Shown: one piece after another, positions 11,459-25,200 of the stretch
Numbering within the stretch: the stretch's first letter is position 1
How the letters are laid out: the number at the start of each line of letters is the position of its first letter
Assembly: GCF_021018805.1 (NCBI RefSeq)
Contig: NC_086251.1
Span: forward strand, 16,287,098 to 16,351,097
Reading direction: 5' to 3'
Source: Prinia subflava
Lineage: Eukaryota; Chordata; Aves; Passeriformes; Cisticolidae
DNA: 64,000 nucleotides
The notes under the pieces: generated by a model
Seen by the model: only the letters and a program-made list of their open reading frames with translations
What the model was told of the DNA's origin: nothing
Databases searched by the model: none
Translations under genes and position numbers: made by a program

Positions 11459-11889
11459 GTTTATCGCAGTAAACAATTGCTACTCACCATTTTTCGTGCT
11501 TAAAAGCCACTACGTATGAGAGGAGTGAAAGCTGTTGCTGGTTCAACAGACATTCACGCAGCCATATAATTTACAGCAGGTGCTACATATATTGCAACGA
11601 TGGGTTTCAGCTCAGAAGGGACTCTGCCTCCTTGACATGAGGGCAAAGCATGCCAGGGAGCTGTTGTTTCAGCTAGACTGACAGCCTTTTACAAATTCTG
11701 TTTATTATTGATAAGGTGATGTAAAAAGGATGTGGAGTTGGACATTGTATTGTTTGACCTGGCTGGAGATCAGTCCTGTTCTCTCATAGATTTAAACTTC
11801 TGTTTGTGTGTGTAATATCAAAGTCCTTTTACCACAGGAGCACAGTGGCTTGGTAAAGCCTCATAAATATACAGCTGGAGCCAGAAGTT

Positions 11890-12425
11890 ACAGAATCACA
11901 GAATCAGCCAGGTTGTTAAAGACCTTGGAGATCACCAAGCACAACCTATGACCTAACACCACCTTATCAACTAAGCCATGCCACTGAGTGCCACGTCCAG
12001 TCTTTTTTTAAAGACCTCTAGAGATGGTGACTCCACCTTCCTGGGCAGCCCATTCCAATGCCCAATTACTTTTTCTGTGAAGAATTTTTCTCTAATGTCT
12101 AGCCTAAACTTCCCCTGGCACAGCTTAAGACTGTGCCCTCTCATCCTGTCACCGGTTGCCTAGGAGAAAAGACCGACCACCACCTGGTTACACTCTCCTT
12201 TCAGACAGCTGCAGAGAGTGATAAGGTCACCCTGAGATTCCTTTTCTCCAGATTAAATAACCCCAGCTCCCTCAGCCACTCTTTGCAGGGTTTGCGTTCT
12301 AGACCCCTCACCAGCCTTCTGGCTCTTCTCGGGACATGTTTGAGCATCTCAACACCCTTCCTAAACTGAGGGGCCCAGAATTAGACACAGCATTCAAGGT
12401 GAGGCTTAACAAGCCCCTGTGAAAT
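11890..12425 (-). mobile_element. CR1-type LINE 3' fragment
   Basis: The left end carries the octamer-like repeat CAGAATCACAGAATCA, the reverse complement of the CR1 3' terminus, so the element reads on the minus strand. The body shows typical CR1 3' region features in reverse, including the segment around 12040..12100 (CCCATTCCAATGCC) and the GGGGCCCAGAATTAGACAC segment at 12370..12390. It is 5'-truncated, as most CR1 copies are, with many substitutions. It lies just downstream of the TSPAN32 3' end. Confidence 0.93.
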
Positions 12426-12748
12426 CAGTGTGGCATCAAGATTCAGGAGGCTGACTAAATCCTAAGAATTAAAAAAAAAAAGTTGTATTGCAATAGCAAG
12501 GAGGAAGAACAAATACATCCTTCTGTTGGTCAGTTGTTTCAAAGCTCATTTACTACTTTCTGACTTTTTGTCCTGATCTCTACCTAAAGCTCTATAAGTC
12601 TTGCAATGTTTGAAAATGGGAAAACTAGCTGACAGTCACTGGATGCCTATGTGCCCTGGCATGATCAGAAACATGCCCAAAGTTAATCATTGCAAGTGTC
12701 CAGGCTGGGAGAGCGCATTTCCCATCAGTGGTGACATATTTCCTGTCA

Positions 12749-12754
12749 TTTATT
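12749..12754 (-). terminator. TSPAN32: Predicted TSPAN32 polyadenylation signal
   Basis: An AATAAA hexamer on the minus strand lies about 380 nt downstream of the TSPAN32 stop codon. It is the first canonical signal I saw after the last exon and would give a compact 3' UTR ending near 12730. This is inferred from position only. Confidence 0.55.
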
Positions 12755-13130
12755 TACTCATAGCGCAACACTGATCCTGGGCAGCAATCCAGAGACATCT
12801 TCCTAGAAACATTGCATCTCTGGGGGTCACAGGGAACTGCTCAGATGACAGCATGGCAGAAGTTTGGTTTACTGCTGTGATTTTTGCTGGGCTTTTCTCT
12901 CCATTTGGTTGTAGAGAACTCTTTGTGTCCTTCTTGTGGAACCACAGCCCGTACACCTCCCATGGAGGGAATCTGCATCTGTGAGCCCAGCAGTAGTGCA
13001 GGAAAGGGAAACGTGTGACACACATCCCACCACCTGACCCCACGCAATCCCTTCCCAGGGCATTTTGTGGGGGACTTCAGACATCTTCCTGTGCCAAGAG
13101 CTGGCTCTGCCTGGTAGGGATGTCAGGTTT

Positions 13131-13226
13131 CTACCTTTCCCGCAGGATGTATTTGCCTTTCCGGCACAGGTTGCTGCTGAAGTGGATGGAGAACCAGAGG
13201 AATGAAGTTAGGATCATCCCATAAAC
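13131..13226 (-). CDS. TSPAN32: TSPAN32 exon 8 (terminal coding exon)
   Basis: The 96 bp, including the stop at 13131..13133, encode residues 212-242: the second half of TM4 and the short tail ending [11 protein letters not shown]. The juxtamembrane motif C-x-RKGKY matches the LDRKGKY segment of the mammalian protein, but here the reading frame stops six residues after this motif, so the long mammalian tail is absent. The acceptor is TTTTAG. Confidence 0.95.
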   Translation of the reverse strand, partial: VYGMILTSFLWFSIHFSSNLCRKGKYILRER

Positions 13227-16200
13227 CTAAAAGGAAATAAATGAGACAGGCATAAATTAAGTGTGTAACTCATTATGATGCTCCATCTGTGCAAATAAGC
13301 AGTCATAAACATTGCCTGTTGTCACGCTTTTCTGAAGAGAGCTGGTTTTCAGTGAAGTGGTGAGCACCATTTCTGATATGGGAGATAAAAAAAAGCAACA
13401 CATGGTTAAAACATCTGATTGGAATTAGCATAGCACAGCTCAAACCTGGCTCTAAAAATACCAAGAAATAAGATGAAACCAGGAAATTCAGACTTCTATC
13501 CACAGAACACTCCTCTATGCAAACAAACAGATCTCTCTCATAATAGTAGCCTTTTGTAAAGATACCATAGGGAGAAAAAAGCACAATATTCATTTCTTCT
13601 TTGAAGTAAAAAAACCCAACAAAACAAACAAACAGACAAATCCCTAAACCAACTCCAAACAGTTATGAATGCAGAGGACAGTGTACTTCCTCTCTATTGT
13701 GATACTCTGCCTGGTGTATCACACATCAGGATTAACACAGGCAACACATCCAAGGTAAGGCTGTTGTGGGAAGGATGATGAGGGCTGTAACAATGTGCTT
13801 CTTCCTCAAGTATGCCCTAATGTGCTAATGCCTTTGCTTTCAGCTTAATCTGGGGATGTGTGTGCATTGTTGGCCGAGGGACAGTGACATCAGAGCAGCT
13901 ATAGCCCTCTTTACACGCTTCCCTTGCATCCTGCCATCACAATAGTGAACCTGCAGTAAGATTTCCTCTAGCACAGGCTTCAAAGACAGCTGCCTTATCT
14001 GGCTATAGCATCAAGCTGAGAAAAAAGTATATCTATTATAACAGTGCTCCTGCTTTTATCTGAATATAGCTGCAGTGAAATTCTCCCTATACTTGAGAAA
14101 AATTGGAAAGTGACACCAAATATTCACACGTGACTCTACAATTACAGCTCCATAGCAATGCCTGATGGTTTTCCTAATTTACTGTATAAAATACAAATCA
14201 TTTGTTCCTCGGTTTTATTTAGATGGAGAACAATCTTCGAATCCATAATTGTGCCAAGGTGGACACAAGGCATAAAACAATCTCCAAATACACTTTCAGT
14301 CAAGACAGGTCATCCTGGCTGGGGAGCAGCATGGAGATATCATAGCAGATCAAACCCGCCTTCATGGTGGAGAAAGGAGTCTCCTGGCACATGCTCTTTT
14401 CTGGTGTGCATCACCACACATTCAGAATCCTTGTGTACTGGTAACTACAGTGATTCACCTCTGCCAAGCAGTGGGTGGGCAAACAAAAAGGCTGGTTTTA
14501 ATTAGTGGTCCTCTCCAGCTCCAAAGAGACCATCCCTGTGCAGCCTCTGAGTCCCCTCACCACTGAAAGACAGGCTCCTCTTGCAGCATTTCATTCTGTC
14601 TTTTGTTCTCCCCCAAATTAACTGCAGAGCCTTTCTACATGAGCCATCATCTGAAGATGATTTTACCCCTCCTCTGCATGTTATGCCTTCAAAGACAGAA
14701 TCAGGGGAGCCCAGAAAACACACTCTTCCCCTCTTGTTTGCAGGCAGCTCCTTATGAGCCTGTGATTTACTCATGCACTGCCCAAGATGAACCTCACCAG
14801 GTTCATTAGTGGTCGTTATTAGGATGAGACCTTCCTCATCTGCACAGCTCTCCAGCTCCACTGCTGGTGCTCAGTAGCCTTCAAGACCTTCCAGCTCTAG
14901 CTGCACAAGCAACTTCCCAGGCTGATCTAGGAGAAAGCAAGTTTTCTAAAATATGGGGGCTTTACTGCATCTCCTTTTCTAACATTGCTGCTGGTTTCCT
15001 ACATAATCCACAAGCCCCCAGCGAGGTGACATGGCCTCTCGTCATGCAGGCAAGCCTGAGTGAATGAAATGCAACTGCTGCTGCATCCTGCTCCCCACTC
15101 CCACATGCCATGCCTCGTTAGGGCACAAGAACCATACAGTGAGCTTATTCCTGCAGGAAAACCCCTCCACCCATCAGCATGGTTGGATTCCTGACCCTTT
15201 CCCAATTTCCATAGTGGAGTCCACCACTGTTTGCTTCTCTGCTGCCAGCATCCCAAATCACCCAAAATCCTAGCTTCTGGGGGCCAATTTAGGATATTTT
15301 TTCCTCACTGGATTCTGCCTTTCAGGACCAAAATGTGAAAGGACAAACACTGTTACCGTGAAGCCAATGGTGATGCCCAGGAACGAGAAGACAAAGTCCA
15401 TGTGCTTCTTCACAAGGTCCTGGATCTCTTGCAGGCAGTCCTGGGAAGAGAGAAACAAATACCCCTTGGAGCACAGCAGCAGCTCGGTGGGGGGCTTTAT
15501 CCCCAAAGCAGCACTTGCACAGCCTGAGAGAAAAGGAGGCAAGAAAGGGGTGCAGTTCTGGGCAGTACAGCTGGGCAGTTCCCCTTTTTCTGCTGCTGCT
15601 GCAGCTTGGGAAGACAAACCTCTGTGGTATCTTTTCTGTTACTACAACACGCCTACGGTTTTATTGGTGCGATGCATTGTGGACTGTGGGGGATGTGTGC
15701 TTAAGTGCGGTCATGCAAAAGCTTTTTTCTTTTCACCCACTGAAAAACAGAAAGAAGGAAATGGAAAGATAGAAAAGCAGAGCACACTGTGATGCCAAAT
15801 GCATTCCCCCAGGTTACTAATGAACAGCTCAATTTTGCGAGGTGCTGCAAGCATTACCATACATTAGCTTTAAGCATGCCAGTGGCCCCTCAGAAATCCC
15901 TGAGGTGTTAGGCAAGACAGCCATTTCAGAAATGCAAGAGCACACCCTTGATGAAGGGATTTGCAGAATGAGGAAAGAGTGCTCAAAGCCAGGAGTGAGT
16001 GTAGTGTGGCCACCAAACTGCGGTTTCCTGTGTTACACAAAGCACATCCTCCCACTCGCTTCCCTGGCTCCCAAGTGAGGGAAACACAGACCACTGAGTG
16101 GGAGGAATGAGTCGCCCATACGATGCTCAGCTTTGTTCTGCTCTCCCTTCCTGCTCTTTGAGCCGAGTTCGACTCTGCCCTGGGATGTGACATTCCTGGT

Positions 16201-19200
16201 GTTATAAATACTCAGCTAATTCCCAATTAATAAAATAACTTTTATTAATTAAAGAATCAACAAATAGAAATTTTGGACAAGCCAGCAATTGGAAGTTCAG
16301 TGTAATGTCCTGGGATCGGCACTGGGTGAACCTTAACTACGGCGTCTATCACACTGTAGTGCCCCCTGTTCACAAATTCAGCCCTTTCTGGGGTCCCCTT
16401 ATATACAGTTTATTTTGCCTAAGGCCCCCATAGTTCTCTGTCTTCTTTCTTTTCCTTATGAGTTGCTTTCTGCTGTCCTGCCTGCTGAATGGGGCTTTCC
16501 AAGGGAAAGATGAATAATAATTTAGTTTCTCAAAAAGCCTGAATAGGGAAATGGAATGGTGAATAGAGGGGCGTCTTCCCTGATATCCTGCTAGACCAAT
16601 ATCATTCTTGATGGCTGGGCACTTCACAGTCCCATCGCCCAGAAGGGCTAGTCCACCCTCTTTTCTGTTGTTAAAGTCGGTGTTTCTTGCATTTCCAGCT
16701 CCACCTTGGATTTCTGGCAGCGGCTTCTGTTTGTCCTACAGTGCATTCGCTACAAGCCCGGACTTGCTTGCTTCATTTATTCTTACAGACATATCTTATA
16801 CCAAAAATATATATACACACTACAACATGAATTATTGCACGTTATTTATCACACTGGAGGCTGTGCTTTGAAACGCCGCCCCTGCGGGCTGACCGCGCCT
16901 GTGTATCGCGGGTGCTGTTAGCACCTGGCTGCTTCATCTGACAATGTGTTTGTGTCGCTGCAGCAGCGTGCTTTCGCTTTTCCTAGAAACACCACATATG
17001 TGTGGTGCTGGTGGCTATAGCTACTCTGGTGGGAGAAAAATAATCCTGCAATAGCTTTGCTCAGAGTATGGAGTTGTAGCTTCAGTGCGCAATGGTCCAA
17101 TACTGGTGGCTTCTCCAGCAGCCTCACTGAGACACTTCAAAGAGTTGGAATGAAGCTACTGCTGGACATCATCAACACCCTGCTTCATGAGTTTCTCATT
17201 TTAATACCTATTTAATGCCGCAGGAAAAAAGGAATTACACCAAATTCCACATTTGCTGTTACGGGAAAGCACTTTAAGTGTCAGAAATTAGTGTCCTGTG
17301 GAAAAGTCAAACAAGTTTTTTTGTGCTCTGATACATGCCTGTGATATCTCACACTTTCTACAAGCACAGGAGACGAGCAGGAAGCTGGAGGGAAATGAAA
17401 GGCTGCAAACACAAGCATTTTGAAAGCTTTCTAGAGCAGTGAAGGAAACTGCACTGTGGGTCTGAGACCTGCTGATATGCCAGGGCTCTTCCTCCTAATT
17501 CACAGAAACATAGAGTGATTTGGGTTGGAAGGACCTTTAAAGATCCCATCCAGTTCCAAACCCCCAGCCATGGGCAGAGACACCTTTCCCTGGACCAGGT
17601 TGCTCACAGCTCCATCCTGCCTGGCCTTAAACACTGCCAGGGATGGGAGTTCATAAATTCTCTGGGCAATCTGGGCCAGTGCCTCACCATCCTCACAGTA
17701 AAGATTTTTTCCAAATACTTAATCTAAAACTACTGTCGGTTTCAAAACATTCCCCCTTGTCCTGCCATTACACCCTTCTGCAAAAAGTCCCTCTCCATCT
17801 TTCTTGCATCTTTCTCCTTTTCCAGAAGGACACAATTAGGTCACCTCCATGACATCTCTTTTCCAGGCTGAACAAAAGCAATGCTTTCAGCCATTCCTCA
17901 TAGGAGAGATGCACCAGCCCTATGATCATATTGGTGGCCTCCTCTGGACTTGCTCCTCCAGTGTCCTTCCTGTACCGGATCCCAGAGCTGAATGCATTAC
18001 TCCCATACTGTGTCCCGTGTTATTGAAACAACAAAACTCCAACAAAACAAATCCCAACCCATTTCAACACCAAACTATGAAAATGCACAATTCTCATTAA
18101 TACTTTAGCACCAGTGAGGTTTTGACAGCTAGAAAGCAGAGGCACAACCCCACTATGGTGTGGGAGAAGCCTTTCCCTTACCTGTCCTCCATCGTGCACT
18201 TGGCCCGGTGGGCACGTCTTGTTCTCAACATCAGTTGTGTCCCCAAAAGGAGAGTGCTTCCCACAGCACAGGAACTGGAAGAGAGGGAGAAATTTGCCAG
18301 CTGCTTGCCAAGGCTCTCCCCTTGCTACTAGCTGCTGAAGCAGGAGATTCTAGCAATGGGCCCCTGCTGCCACAGGCAGGGCTGCCCAACCACGGTGGCA
18401 AGGAGCAAAGCAGGTAGGAATCAACAGCTCTAGCGATCCAGGATAAATTCAGGGGAGGTGGATGGATCTGTCTTTAAACTTGCTCCTGCTCCTCCAGGAC
18501 TGCTGCCTGGGACTGGGGCCAAGCCCTCCCTTTGTGGTCACACACAGTGGCTGCTCCAGAAAGCCCAGGGAGGCACAGACTCATGTTTCCAGTGATTGTT
18601 ACAGGCTAAGGGAATCCCCAGCAACACCCACCATGGAACTGGTTTCCTTTAGCTGTGGTGCACTGGACTGTTTGGAGCTCTGGCAGAAAGAAAAAAAAAA
18701 CCAACAGGAGTAGAAAGGCTGCTTCTCCATCAATTCAAGTGGCAACTAAAATAAACAGCTGGTGAAGCAAGGCATTGTGCCTGTTTCTCCTTGTTGAACG
18801 GGACCCTGGGAATGCTGCTCCACAACCCTGAGAGCAAGCACTTCCACGCCTGGACACGGCTCTGAGGGCCACCTCCACTGCAAAGAGGAACATTTGCCCT
18901 CTTCTGTGTTTTGAGAAGCACAGATAGAAACAGCTTTGAAAAGCACTTGTTATGATGATTTAAGAACACATGGAAGGATACAGGGAGTTGTGTGGGAGGC
19001 GTCTGGAAACAGCTGAGCAGAGCTGACCTCTCCATCCAGCCTTGCTGTGTGCCATGAACTCACTCCTCAAACAAGCCCTGCTGTGCGAGGGAATGGCATC
19101 TCCCTTACTCAGCAGGGACTCGGGAGTTTCTCACTGTGGGGGACATCCTTGCTCATCTCCTATGGCTTTGGGGGCAAGTGTCCTCCCTGTGCTCTGGATA

Positions 19201-22200
19201 ACCACCCCTGCCTGCCTGCTGAGCTACAGAGAAGTCCTCTGTGCCAAGTGCATCCTGAGTAGTGGTTTTTGGGAGCCTGATAGCAGTCTCCAGCTCTGTA
19301 AGAGACTGCATAGCCTCCAGTACTCCTCAGACACAAACTTGAGGGTAAGTAGGAATAACCATGTGCAAATACTACTGCTGCACTGTTCCTGCCCCCTCCT
19401 CTCTATTTGACCAGATGCATATCCACACTCTTGTACCTCAGATAGGGAGCAAGTCACAGGGGCTGCTGAGGCAGAAAATACTATGGCAGCTGCAGGACAG
19501 AAGCTTTGTAGATCTTGCACTATCTTTGTGATGCTGAGAGAGGTGACCCTTTCTTCCTGTTGATAATCTGGTTGGTCAGAGCTGATAAAGGAAGAATAGG
19601 AAGGGAGGAGCAGACTCCACAGCAGGATGGAGGACTCAGTTCTGGAGGAAAAAGGGCATTGTGGCATTCACGAGACAGAGCACAGGTGCCAGCTCCAGCC
19701 TGCCAAAACCCTCAGGAAAATACCCTGGGGCAAGGTTTTCTCCTGCAGGTGAAAGTCAACTTACTGCTTCATGGATGGCAGTCAGCTCATGCCTCCTGAA
19801 GCTGGAGGTGTTCCTCCTCACCTCCTCGTACACGAAATCATACACATCCATCATGCTGTCTTCCACCTGCAATGAAAGCAGAGGTCTGTACACACAAAAC
19901 ACTCATCACAGTCGTCTCTGGGGGGAATTGCAGTCTTCTTGATTTCCACAGAAGCTCTCCCTGGTATAGCAATACTAGCAGTGCAGCTACGAAATGACCC
20001 CCAGGCAGCAGCAGGAGCTGGTGTGTGACCCACCATGCACTAAGGAGCAGGGGTCTCACCAGCTGATGGCTGGAGCTTTTGGCCAGTTTTGGATTTCGTG
20101 TCAGAGAAGAACTTGGGTGCCTGTGACCAGTGTGCCTCTGAGTCCCTCTGCCAGCCAGGGCTGATGTCATCTCCCCATCCTGAAGGCTGTACTGGGGGGA
20201 CAGGCACATCTGACCATGAGATGCTAAAATACAAAGATGAGAGGACCTCAGAGAGTTGGTGCTATCTAAGTGGCAGAGCCATTTCTCTGACCGGAGTCAA
20301 AAAAATAATGGGAGCGATTCAGTGGTGAGTCAGACCCTAAATATTTACCAAATCCCTGAGAACCTGAAGCCTGACAGATCCCAGCCAACTCCTACTCGGG
20401 TGTCAGAGGAAAAAAAACATGACAGTTGCCTTCAGTGCCTGGAGTCAAAGCCTTATTTCTTCCTTTCATTTTCCCTTGCTTTCTCAGCCACACTGGTCCA
20501 AGTGGGCCAGCAGTCAGTGCTTGTCCTTCAGAAGGGAAAATCGATGGGAGAGACAGGCAGAGTGGGTGGCCACACAGGGAAGTCTCTGGGATCAGAGCCA
20601 TCTCTCAGCGAGGCTTTGCAGCTCAGTCTAAGGGTTCACACCTGGAAATTACTCTAAGGGATAAAACCCCAGCAGTCTCTGCTCAGGGGTGAAACCAGGA
20701 TCAGTCAAGGTGGTTACATCCATTACTGGAATATTGCTCTGTCCTGCCCAGCTGTCCAAAACACAAGCAACAAACAGAGGGTGATAACCAGGGAGGGGGA
20801 GATTGAGAAAATTATTTGTATCCATATTGGCTCTGTGCCTCCAGGAACAGAGTCTGAAGGCACACATAGAAAGATTTTCTCGCTATCAACATGGCATAAG
20901 AGTGTCCAGTGACAGACAGAGCTCAGATATTATGGGCCAAGAAACAAATACTCCATAGCAAAATGTGTGACACTGAGCTGTCTCCCACAGGTGAGGAAGG
21001 AGGATGCTCCTTTTGTCCTCCTGGTGTATCAGAGTGCATAACGTGGGGTGGGTGCAACAGTAAGACCAGATTTTAGACGACTTCTGCACCAGCCTTTCCC
21101 ACAGCAAACCTTATAACCCAATAAAAAGGAAAACATCCAAGTTTTTCTAACTTCTTGTGGGCCATGAAATAGCTTTCCAGAAGCAGCAATTAAATAAATC
21201 GATTCAATAAAAAGAACGTCCATTTCCACCAAAGAATTGGATTAAGAATAATGAAAAAAGAATAATCTATTGAGCTCCTCTTGTGGAGGAAGGAACAACA
21301 GAGCAGCAGGTTTCTTAATGTAAGAGATGATTACCTTTTGAATATCCTGATCCCAGTCTAAGATGTAGGAATAAAAACTATTTTGTGCCATGACAACATA
21401 CATATGTATTTTGGTAAGGGAGACAGTGCTGCATGTGCAATATTTGTCTTTTCATATTTACCAAGAGGGCCAGGATGATGAGCTTTCTTCCAAAAGGCCT
21501 AAATTTGGATGACTTAAAAAGAAAGAAAGAAAAAAAAGTCAAGCAAGTGGCTGTTCAAGCAAGGGTTCAAGGGGTGAAAGCAATCCAGAAGTTTAACTAC
21601 ATTCTAAAGGTCTCTTGAAGTCTGGGCTAGTAAATACTGGGAGAGGGAGCTGTTTGAAGGATAAGAGTGGATTGGAAAGAACTGAAGGAACAAGCTGCCC
21701 ATAACAAAACAGTGGCTGAAAATTATTTCAGCTTTTGGAAACAATAATTGAAGAAACCACAAGCAGTCATCATTTCACAGCCAGCTCAGCTACAGCCATG
21801 GAAATGATGGTGGTAATCTCCAGGTACATAACGATTACTAAAGATTTCAACTGCACCATTTCTGAGCTTGCTTGTGAGCTGACTTCTCAGTTACCTACTG
21901 ATTTTTTTATTCTCATTTTGTCAAGCAGCCTCCAAGAGCTGAAAACACAAGTCATTAAATGGAAAATGTTTAATAGCAATAATTTCCTTTTAGAATGTGT
22001 GTCTGGGCAAGCCTAAGAGTACAATTTGTTGATTAGTCATTCTCAGCATTTATATCTAGCAATTATATCTAGCATTTATAGCCAGACATTATCTGAATAG
22101 GCTATTCAGATCCCAGTAAGGGAATATCAAACTATTTTTTAAAGAGTGAATTGCTTGTAGTTCTGCCACATCATCTTTCTGATTTTTGCTAGGATCATTT

Positions 22201-25200
22201 GATTTAGGAGGGGAAAACTGCTGTTTTCATACAACATAGTGGTCTGTTTTCAAAGACTATTGCAGACAGCTTTCTCATTTAAATACTTCAGAGGTAGGTA
22301 GATAATAGGAAATCTCAGTATTTATCACTGGCTGTTTCCTTCTGTGCAGAAGACTGTGCCACAGAGCATAAAACAAGTCAGGTTTAATAAGAGAAGACAT
22401 AGGAGAGCAAAACATCACACAAAGCTGCCTGGGATGGGGTTATGTTTATGCTCAGAGCTGCAGCCAAGCTCTGAAGCATGGGTCATGCACGGCAGCATCT
22501 ATCCAGCCCAAAATATTGTGCTTGCTCATGCATGCCTGATGATGTAAAAATTAAAACCTGAAGGTGTGAGGCAGTCATCAGGTGGTTTCAGGACTTATTT
22601 GCAATGTTGCTACATCCAGCAGAAGTTCATCCCCAGATTTGCCATTGATCCAGCTCCTAACACGTGAAGATCTAGACTGCAGCACTGCTTTGTCCTCAAT
22701 TGCCATCCTCAACAGATTCCCATCACACATTCCCCTGATGGGCAACTTTGAGTCCATTGTCTCAAGACAATTTCCTTTTTCTGTATCTTACTGGTTGTTG
22801 GGAAAAACATATTTAAAATAATCAGGGTGCTTTCTCTCATGTTTAAGCAACTGGATGACTTTGAGTCATCCAGTTTGAGTGCTTACACTCAAGTGTAAGC
22901 TTGTACTCAAGTGTACACTCAAGTGTAACTGCTTACCAGTCTGAGTGGATGAATTTGAGTGCTTACACTGATATTGTCAATAATGTGCTTTAAGATAAAG
23001 AGCTGTGCCCCATCCCTTAAACAGTGCTTAGCATGCAATAGGCAGGTACAGCTGGAGAAGAGAAAGTCCATCTGTTTTCTGAAAGGCCTTTCACTCCTCC
23101 CACACATAAGCATCATAATAGTCAAGTGGATTTTCCTGTGCCTAGTGACACGCTGTGTTCCACTGCTGGAGGAGTTCTGCTGGACAAAGCTTTCCCTTGG
23201 AGGGAGACTGAGCCTGCAGTGCTCATCAGTAACAAACCCCAAGAGCTGAAGACAAAGCATCAGCTGGGCTTTGGTTAAGAAAAATCTCCAGCTTGAGTGA
23301 TACGGAGGTCACACCTTACAGTAATTCTGTCCCTGGAAGAAGCTGGGTGACATGTTCCAGTTCTAAAACAGGTAAATGATTGCTGCCTCCTACTTCTGTC
23401 TGCATTCCTTAATGGAATATTCATTTACAAATGATATTGATGGGTTGCTGGATATAACAAATGGAAAATCACCACTGAAATTGATGCAGCTGACTCCAAC
23501 TGATTCAGTAAGTACCATTTTTCACCTTAAGTAAAAGAAAAAAGGAATTTTGAGATTGGTTATTATCCTCTAAATCCTTTATCCCCCAAGAAGCAGAATG
23601 TATGACTGCAGGAAGCCATATACTGTAAGCTATTAGAGTTCTTGCCCTTGGCTATTAAAACTAAAGCAAATTTCCACCTTATCTCCTTCAAGAGGAAAAC
23701 TGACATTATGACTTAGGTTATTATTATTATTTATCAGGATAATTTTTACCTGTAACTGGATTTGGAACAGAAAGATGAGACAAGGTCTGCCTTCAGTTCC
23801 TGATGCTTTTGCAAGCCAAAGGTGCCAATGAATCCCAATCCTCCTGCCAGTGAATGCGTGTGTCTAGGCAACCTGGAAGTGTCTCTTAGGTGGAAACCAA
23901 TGTAGACTTGTACCAAGAACAATGGTCTGAGTCGTTGTGAACCACCTTTGCCACTGCTGTTGGGTAAAAATCCCTCTGGAAAGCTTAAGGAGACTATAGT
24001 GAAAGGAGATGTCAGGATTGTCTCAAAGACAAACCCACCTTCCTCGTTCCCCATAGACAGGAACACTCTTGACACGGCAGAGGAGGAAGACAAGCATGGG
24101 AAGCAGGAGGAGCATCCTCCTCCCCTGTGGGTCTTTGTGTCTTTGAGGAATCAAACTGAGCAGATGCAGTGCAGGCTCAGAAGAAATCTCAACCTCAGCA
24201 CTTCGTGTTCTTTCAGCATCACCACAGAGGATGTGCTCACCACCCTCACTCAGAAATGTCTCTCTAGAGGTGGCTACTGCAGACTCCCACACTCAGCAAT
24301 GAACCGCAAGATATTCAGTTAAGAAGTGAAACTGGAATAAAGCAGTGAACACAGTCAAAACTCTTCCTTGTTCCAGGAAGAAAAACACTTCTGCATTTTG
24401 CTGTCTCCGTCTCCCCTTTCCTCCCCAGTGTGCAGAAACTCATGCATTCACAGCCTGTCGGAAACAGGGGTGGGGGCAGATGCAACAGCTCGGGTTGGAG
24501 CGATGCAATGATGCCACTGCAGTGAAACAGAGGAGAGAAAGCCACTCTGGGGCATTAGCCAGGCTGCAGAGCAGCTCCCACCACACGGATAGAACACACT
24601 GCAAGAGGAGCTTCCCCCATCCATGCTTGACCAAGCCCCATCTAACACTGTCATTACATCTTGCTGAACATTTTTATTTCCTTCGTGGCACATCAGCTCC
24701 TCTCCTTTAGTGCATTCCTCAAGCCAGTCATTCCCAGATGCAGAAATCCAGCCCGTGCTGCCAATCAGCAAAATTGTATCTATCTATACATACACACATT
24801 AAAAAACCCCAAGCCAAATCATATGGAATTCCCTCTACTTTCTGCTCTATACACAGAAGAAAAGAGACTAAAAACTGCTGCGGAAAAAAAATTCAGAAAA
24901 AGCAAAAACTCTTTCTCTCCAGCCTCAGCACTTCCATCCCATTCTTGCACAAAACACTTAAAACATGAGAAAGTTCTGAGCTGTTGCACCTCCTCATTTC
25001 CTATCTCCACATGCCCGAAAGAACAGCAGGTTCTAGCTGTGTGGGTCCTATATATCCCTTAGCCCATGGGCAGGCTAACATCAGAGCCTTATGCTCAGTA
25101 AAGCCATAAAACCCAGAGGCCACCTCTGTGGCACTCAGATGCAGCATTGTCCTGTGCCTGTGACAGAGCACCAGATGCTTTATCAGGAAGTGCAGAAAAC

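Larger units (their letters stand above)
15441..18181 (-). other. TSPAN32: TSPAN32 intron 6
   Basis: About 2.7 kb between exons 6 and 7. It holds a solo LTR (16200..16853) and a CR1 fragment (17500..18015), both in the same orientation as TSPAN32. Together they make up over 40 percent of the intron. Confidence 0.8.

Noticed and set aside
22536..22590. C/D snoRNA-like TGATGA...CTGA arrangement
   Set aside because: Too short between boxes, no closing terminal stem and no D' or C' elements.
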